Under the pieces are notes generated by a model, which saw only the letters and a list, made by a program, of their open reading frames with translations, was not told the DNA's origin and made no database searches. A stretch of DNA of 15,441 nt. Source: Lacustribacter sp964460315 (GTDB lineage: Bacteria > Pseudomonadota > Gammaproteobacteria > Burkholderiales > Burkholderiaceae_A). The stretch is taken from NCBI GenBank assembly GCA_964460315.1, contig CAYWPQ010000031.1, forward strand, positions 1 through 15,441. The letters run 5' to 3'. Positions 14,061-15,441 of the stretch are shown here, in pieces. The position numbers and the translations under genes are program-made. Positions within the stretch are counted from its first letter, which is position 1, and the number at the start of each line of letters is the position of its first letter.

Positions 14061-14683
14061 TCGGTGAGTCTTTCTGGGGGCGGTGCGGTCCTGTGACTAC
14101 GTCGGCTAGCCAGTGCTTCAGCCAAGTGATCGGTACGGCGAAGAGTTTGCGTCATAAAGGGTGAGAGCAGGGCAAGACCCGCACGACGCTTTGAGCGTGC
14201 GGACCAGGCTTCCCGCTGAGCCTGCCATTGAGCAAACAGCAGTGGAATGAGCCGCATGGCGAGTGCCACCGCCAGTGCAATTCGTTTGGAATTAATGCCA
14301 ACCCAGTTGAAGGGCTTAAGCAGGGGCAGCACCGCCTTCATCAGCGCCTGCATGGACGTGGTGGCCGTGACCAAATCGGCCGCAGTCACCATCAGCATGA
14401 TTCGCAGCACCGAAACAAGGGCCGCTTCCCAAGTCATGACCATCGCTTGAAACACACCAATACCCAGAACCAGTGGCAGTAGTTTTTGAAGACCCAACAA
14501 TCTTGAGCGACCAGCGGGGCCAAGACTTGCCATGAGCAATGCAGTGATGACCAAGCCCGCGAACAACCAGCGCCAGTCACTGACGGGCAGCACGGTGATC
14601 GACACCACCGCAAGCAGGGCAAGCTTGATTCCAGCAGGCCATCGATGCAGCCATGATGGTTGCGAGATATAAAGCGAGATCAT
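14057..14683 (-). CDS. bioN: Biotin ECF transporter T component (EcfT/BioN)
   Basis: Energy-coupling transmembrane protein of the CbiQ/EcfT family, 208 residues. The N-terminal two thirds are hydrophobic helices. The cytoplasmic coupling part carries the two short Arg motifs that contact the ATPases, here SARSKRR (161-167) and EALASRR (189-195) in place of the canonical ARG triplets. Both Arg are retained although the third residue differs. It couples the BioM ATPase to BioY. It overlaps bioM upstream and bioY downstream by ATGA, so translation is coupled along the module. The name BioN rests on family plus position between bioM and bioY. Confidence 0.9.
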   Translation of the reverse strand: MISLYISQPSWLHRWPAGIKLALLAVVSITVLPVSDWRWLFAGLVITALLMASLGPAGRSRLLGLQKLLPLVLGIGVFQAMVMTWEAALVSVLRIMLMVTAADLVTATTSMQALMKAVLPLLKPFNWVGINSKRIALAVALAMRLIPLLFAQWQAQREAWSARSKRRAGLALLSPFMTQTLRRTDHLAEALASRRSHRTAPPPERLTE

Positions 14684-15327
14684 GAAACCCGCCCCGTGAC
14701 AAAAGCTCGATACTTTGGAATCACATCATGGGGTGTTCCGTCGGCTTGAATGCTGCCTTGATGAAGCCAGATCACTCGATCAAAATTCTCGAGCAGCGAA
14801 AGGTCATGTGTAGCCATCACCAGGCGCTGCGGCAGCCGTGATATCAGCTGCATCACCGACTGGGTCGTCCGCAGATCGAGTGCGGCGCAGGGTTCATCAA
14901 AGAGAAGCCACTCGGCGCCATCAAGCAACACGGAAAAGATGCAGACCAGCTGTTTCTGTCCATCACTGAGTTCGTGTGTGGCACGCTTTAAAAGTGCTTC
15001 TTGGCCGTGATCAGTTAAAAGTTGTGTCGCCGCGTCCCTTGCCTTGGTCTCGTCGACGCCCTGCTCAAGCAGGCCAAAACAGAGTTCTTCCATCACCGTG
15101 GGAAAGAGAATCTGATGGTCAGGGTTTTGAAAGACGAAACCGGTGGGGTGGGGATTATTCACCTCGCCCGAGGAGGGCAACAGCAGACCTTTCAAGAGCC
15201 GAAGCAGGGAACTCTTGCCTGAACCGTTGGCGCCGATCAGGCCGATGCGGCGCTCGGACAAGCGAAGGCTCAAGTCGCGGAAAACCTGGCGTTCGTCTCG
15301 TTGAAGGCTAATGCGAATAAGTTCCAT
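14680..15327 (-). CDS. bioM: Biotin ECF transporter ATPase (BioM)
   Basis: ABC-type ATPase of 215 residues that powers BioNY at the cytoplasmic face. Motifs: Walker A GANGSGKSS (32-40), Q-loop FVFQNPDHQILFPTV (64-78, the NPDxQ form typical of ECF ATPases), signature LSDGQ (120-124; canonical LSGGQ), Walker B WLLFDEP (140-146), D-loop ALD and H-loop His174 in MATHD. I set the start at ATG 15327 (MELIRISLQRDERQVF). The same frame runs 38 codons further upstream, but that stretch is simply the antisense reading of tRNA-Leu. No Shine-Dalgarno precedes the ATG, and a TAGTAT hexamer sits 7 bases before it. First gene of the biotin operon. Confidence 0.93.
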   Translation of the reverse strand: MELIRISLQRDERQVFRDLSLRLSERRIGLIGANGSGKSSLLRLLKGLLLPSSGEVNNPHPTGFVFQNPDHQILFPTVMEELCFGLLEQGVDETKARDAATQLLTDHGQEALLKRATHELSDGQKQLVCIFSVLLDGAEWLLFDEPCAALDLRTTQSVMQLISRLPQRLVMATHDLSLLENFDRVIWLHQGSIQADGTPHDVIPKYRAFVTGRVS

Positions 15328-15333
15328 CGCCGG

Positions 15334-15339
15334 TATACT
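15334..15339 (+). promoter_or_regulatory. Candidate -10 of tRNA-Leu
   Basis: TATACT matches TATAAT at five of six positions and lies 16 bases before the first base of the tRNA, leaving a leader of about 9 bases. A GC-containing stretch (GGGC) follows close to the expected start point, as is common at stable-RNA promoters. The -35 position 17 bases upstream (ATGCGA, 15311-15316) is weak and lies inside the beginning of bioM. Confidence 0.45.
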
Positions 15340-15340
15340 A
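15335..15340 (-). promoter_or_regulatory. Candidate -10 of the bioM operon (leaderless spacing)
   Basis: On the minus strand TAGTAT is followed after exactly 7 bases by the bioM ATG at 15327, predicting a leaderless transcript. It overlaps, on the opposite strand, the TATACT proposed for tRNA-Leu. The matching -35 position would lie inside the tRNA acceptor stem and shows no consensus. I see no BirA-type inverted repeat in the 28-base spacer. Confidence 0.35.
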
Positions 15341-15355
15341 AAGGGCTTTCCCCGT

Positions 15356-15440
15356 GCCGGGGTGGTGGAACTGGTAGACGCGCCGGACTCAAAATCCGGT
15401 GCCGCAAGGCGTGAGGGTTCGAGTCCCTCCCTCGGCACCA
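15356..15440 (+). tRNA. tRNA-Leu (anticodon CAA)
   Basis: Complete 85-base tRNA including an encoded CCA (15438-15440). Acceptor GCCGGGG (15356-15362) pairs with CCTCGGC (15430-15436) with one G-U pair. The D arm contains GGTAGAC. The anticodon stem CCGGA/TCCGG (15383-15387/15395-15399) encloses CTCAAAA with anticodon CAA at 15390-15392, which reads UUG. A class II long variable arm with a GCC-GCAA-GGC stem follows, then the T arm GAGGG-TTCGAGT-CCCTC. The gene is transcribed away from bioM. Confidence 0.97.
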
Positions 15441-15441
15441 A

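Noticed and set aside
15328..15355. BirA or BioR operator upstream of the biotin operon
   Set aside because: I looked for the TTGTAAACC-type inverted repeat and the TTATMKATAA-type palindrome and found neither in the spacer.
15328..15441. N-terminal extension of BioM (38 codons to the window edge, with a GLEPSRLAAPDFESGAS-type sequence)
   Set aside because: It is the antisense translation of tRNA-Leu, a well-known source of false protein N-termini; ATG 15327 fits the ABC ATPase family start.

Overview
The window looks like chromosomal core sequence from a betaproteobacterium, probably Burkholderiales. The protein sequences of MnmA, SecD/SecF and the queA-tgt-yajC-secD-secF block have that character, and the DNA is moderately GC-rich with dense coding. 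This assignment rests on remembered family resemblance, not on a search. No mobile element, CRISPR array, phage gene or broken gene is visible, and no gene-free gap exceeds about 140 bases.

Layout from left to right. (1) 1-2942, minus strand: a three-subunit proton-translocating NAD(P) transhydrogenase operon, pntAa-pntAb-pntB, with only the last codons of pntB outside the window. (2) 2943-3082: a divergent intergenic region. (3) 3083-5657, plus strand: mnmA (tRNA 2-thiolation) followed 10 bases later by purB (adenylosuccinate lyase). (4) 5674-15327, minus strand: ten consecutive genes running leftward and converging on purB. Read in transcription order, they are an energy-coupling-factor biotin importer (bioM, bioN, bioY), a short AMP-forming acyl-CoA ligase-like gene, a divergent thiolase-like gene, and then the classical queA-tgt-yajC-secD-secF series (queuosine tRNA modification and Sec translocase accessory subunits). 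(5) 15356-15440, plus strand: tRNA-Leu(CAA), divergent from bioM.

The first five genes of the leftward run are joined by ATGA or TAATG overlaps or a short gap, and the thiolase ends only 13 bases before queA. The biotin module may therefore read through into the queA block. An internal promoter can be proposed before yajC.

The most interesting parts are: (a) a complete BioMNY importer co-transcribed with an acyl-CoA ligase/thiolase pair, an association that recalls bioY-yhfT-yhfS in Bacillus subtilis, with the thiolase-like protein lacking the usual Asn of its NEAF-type motif; (b) three gene starts (mnmA, purB, bioM) that lack a well-placed Shine-Dalgarno sequence and carry a TANNNT hexamer exactly 7 bases before the ATG, as expected for leaderless transcripts; (c) a 29-base tRNA-Leu/bioM spacer in which two opposed -10 elements overlap.
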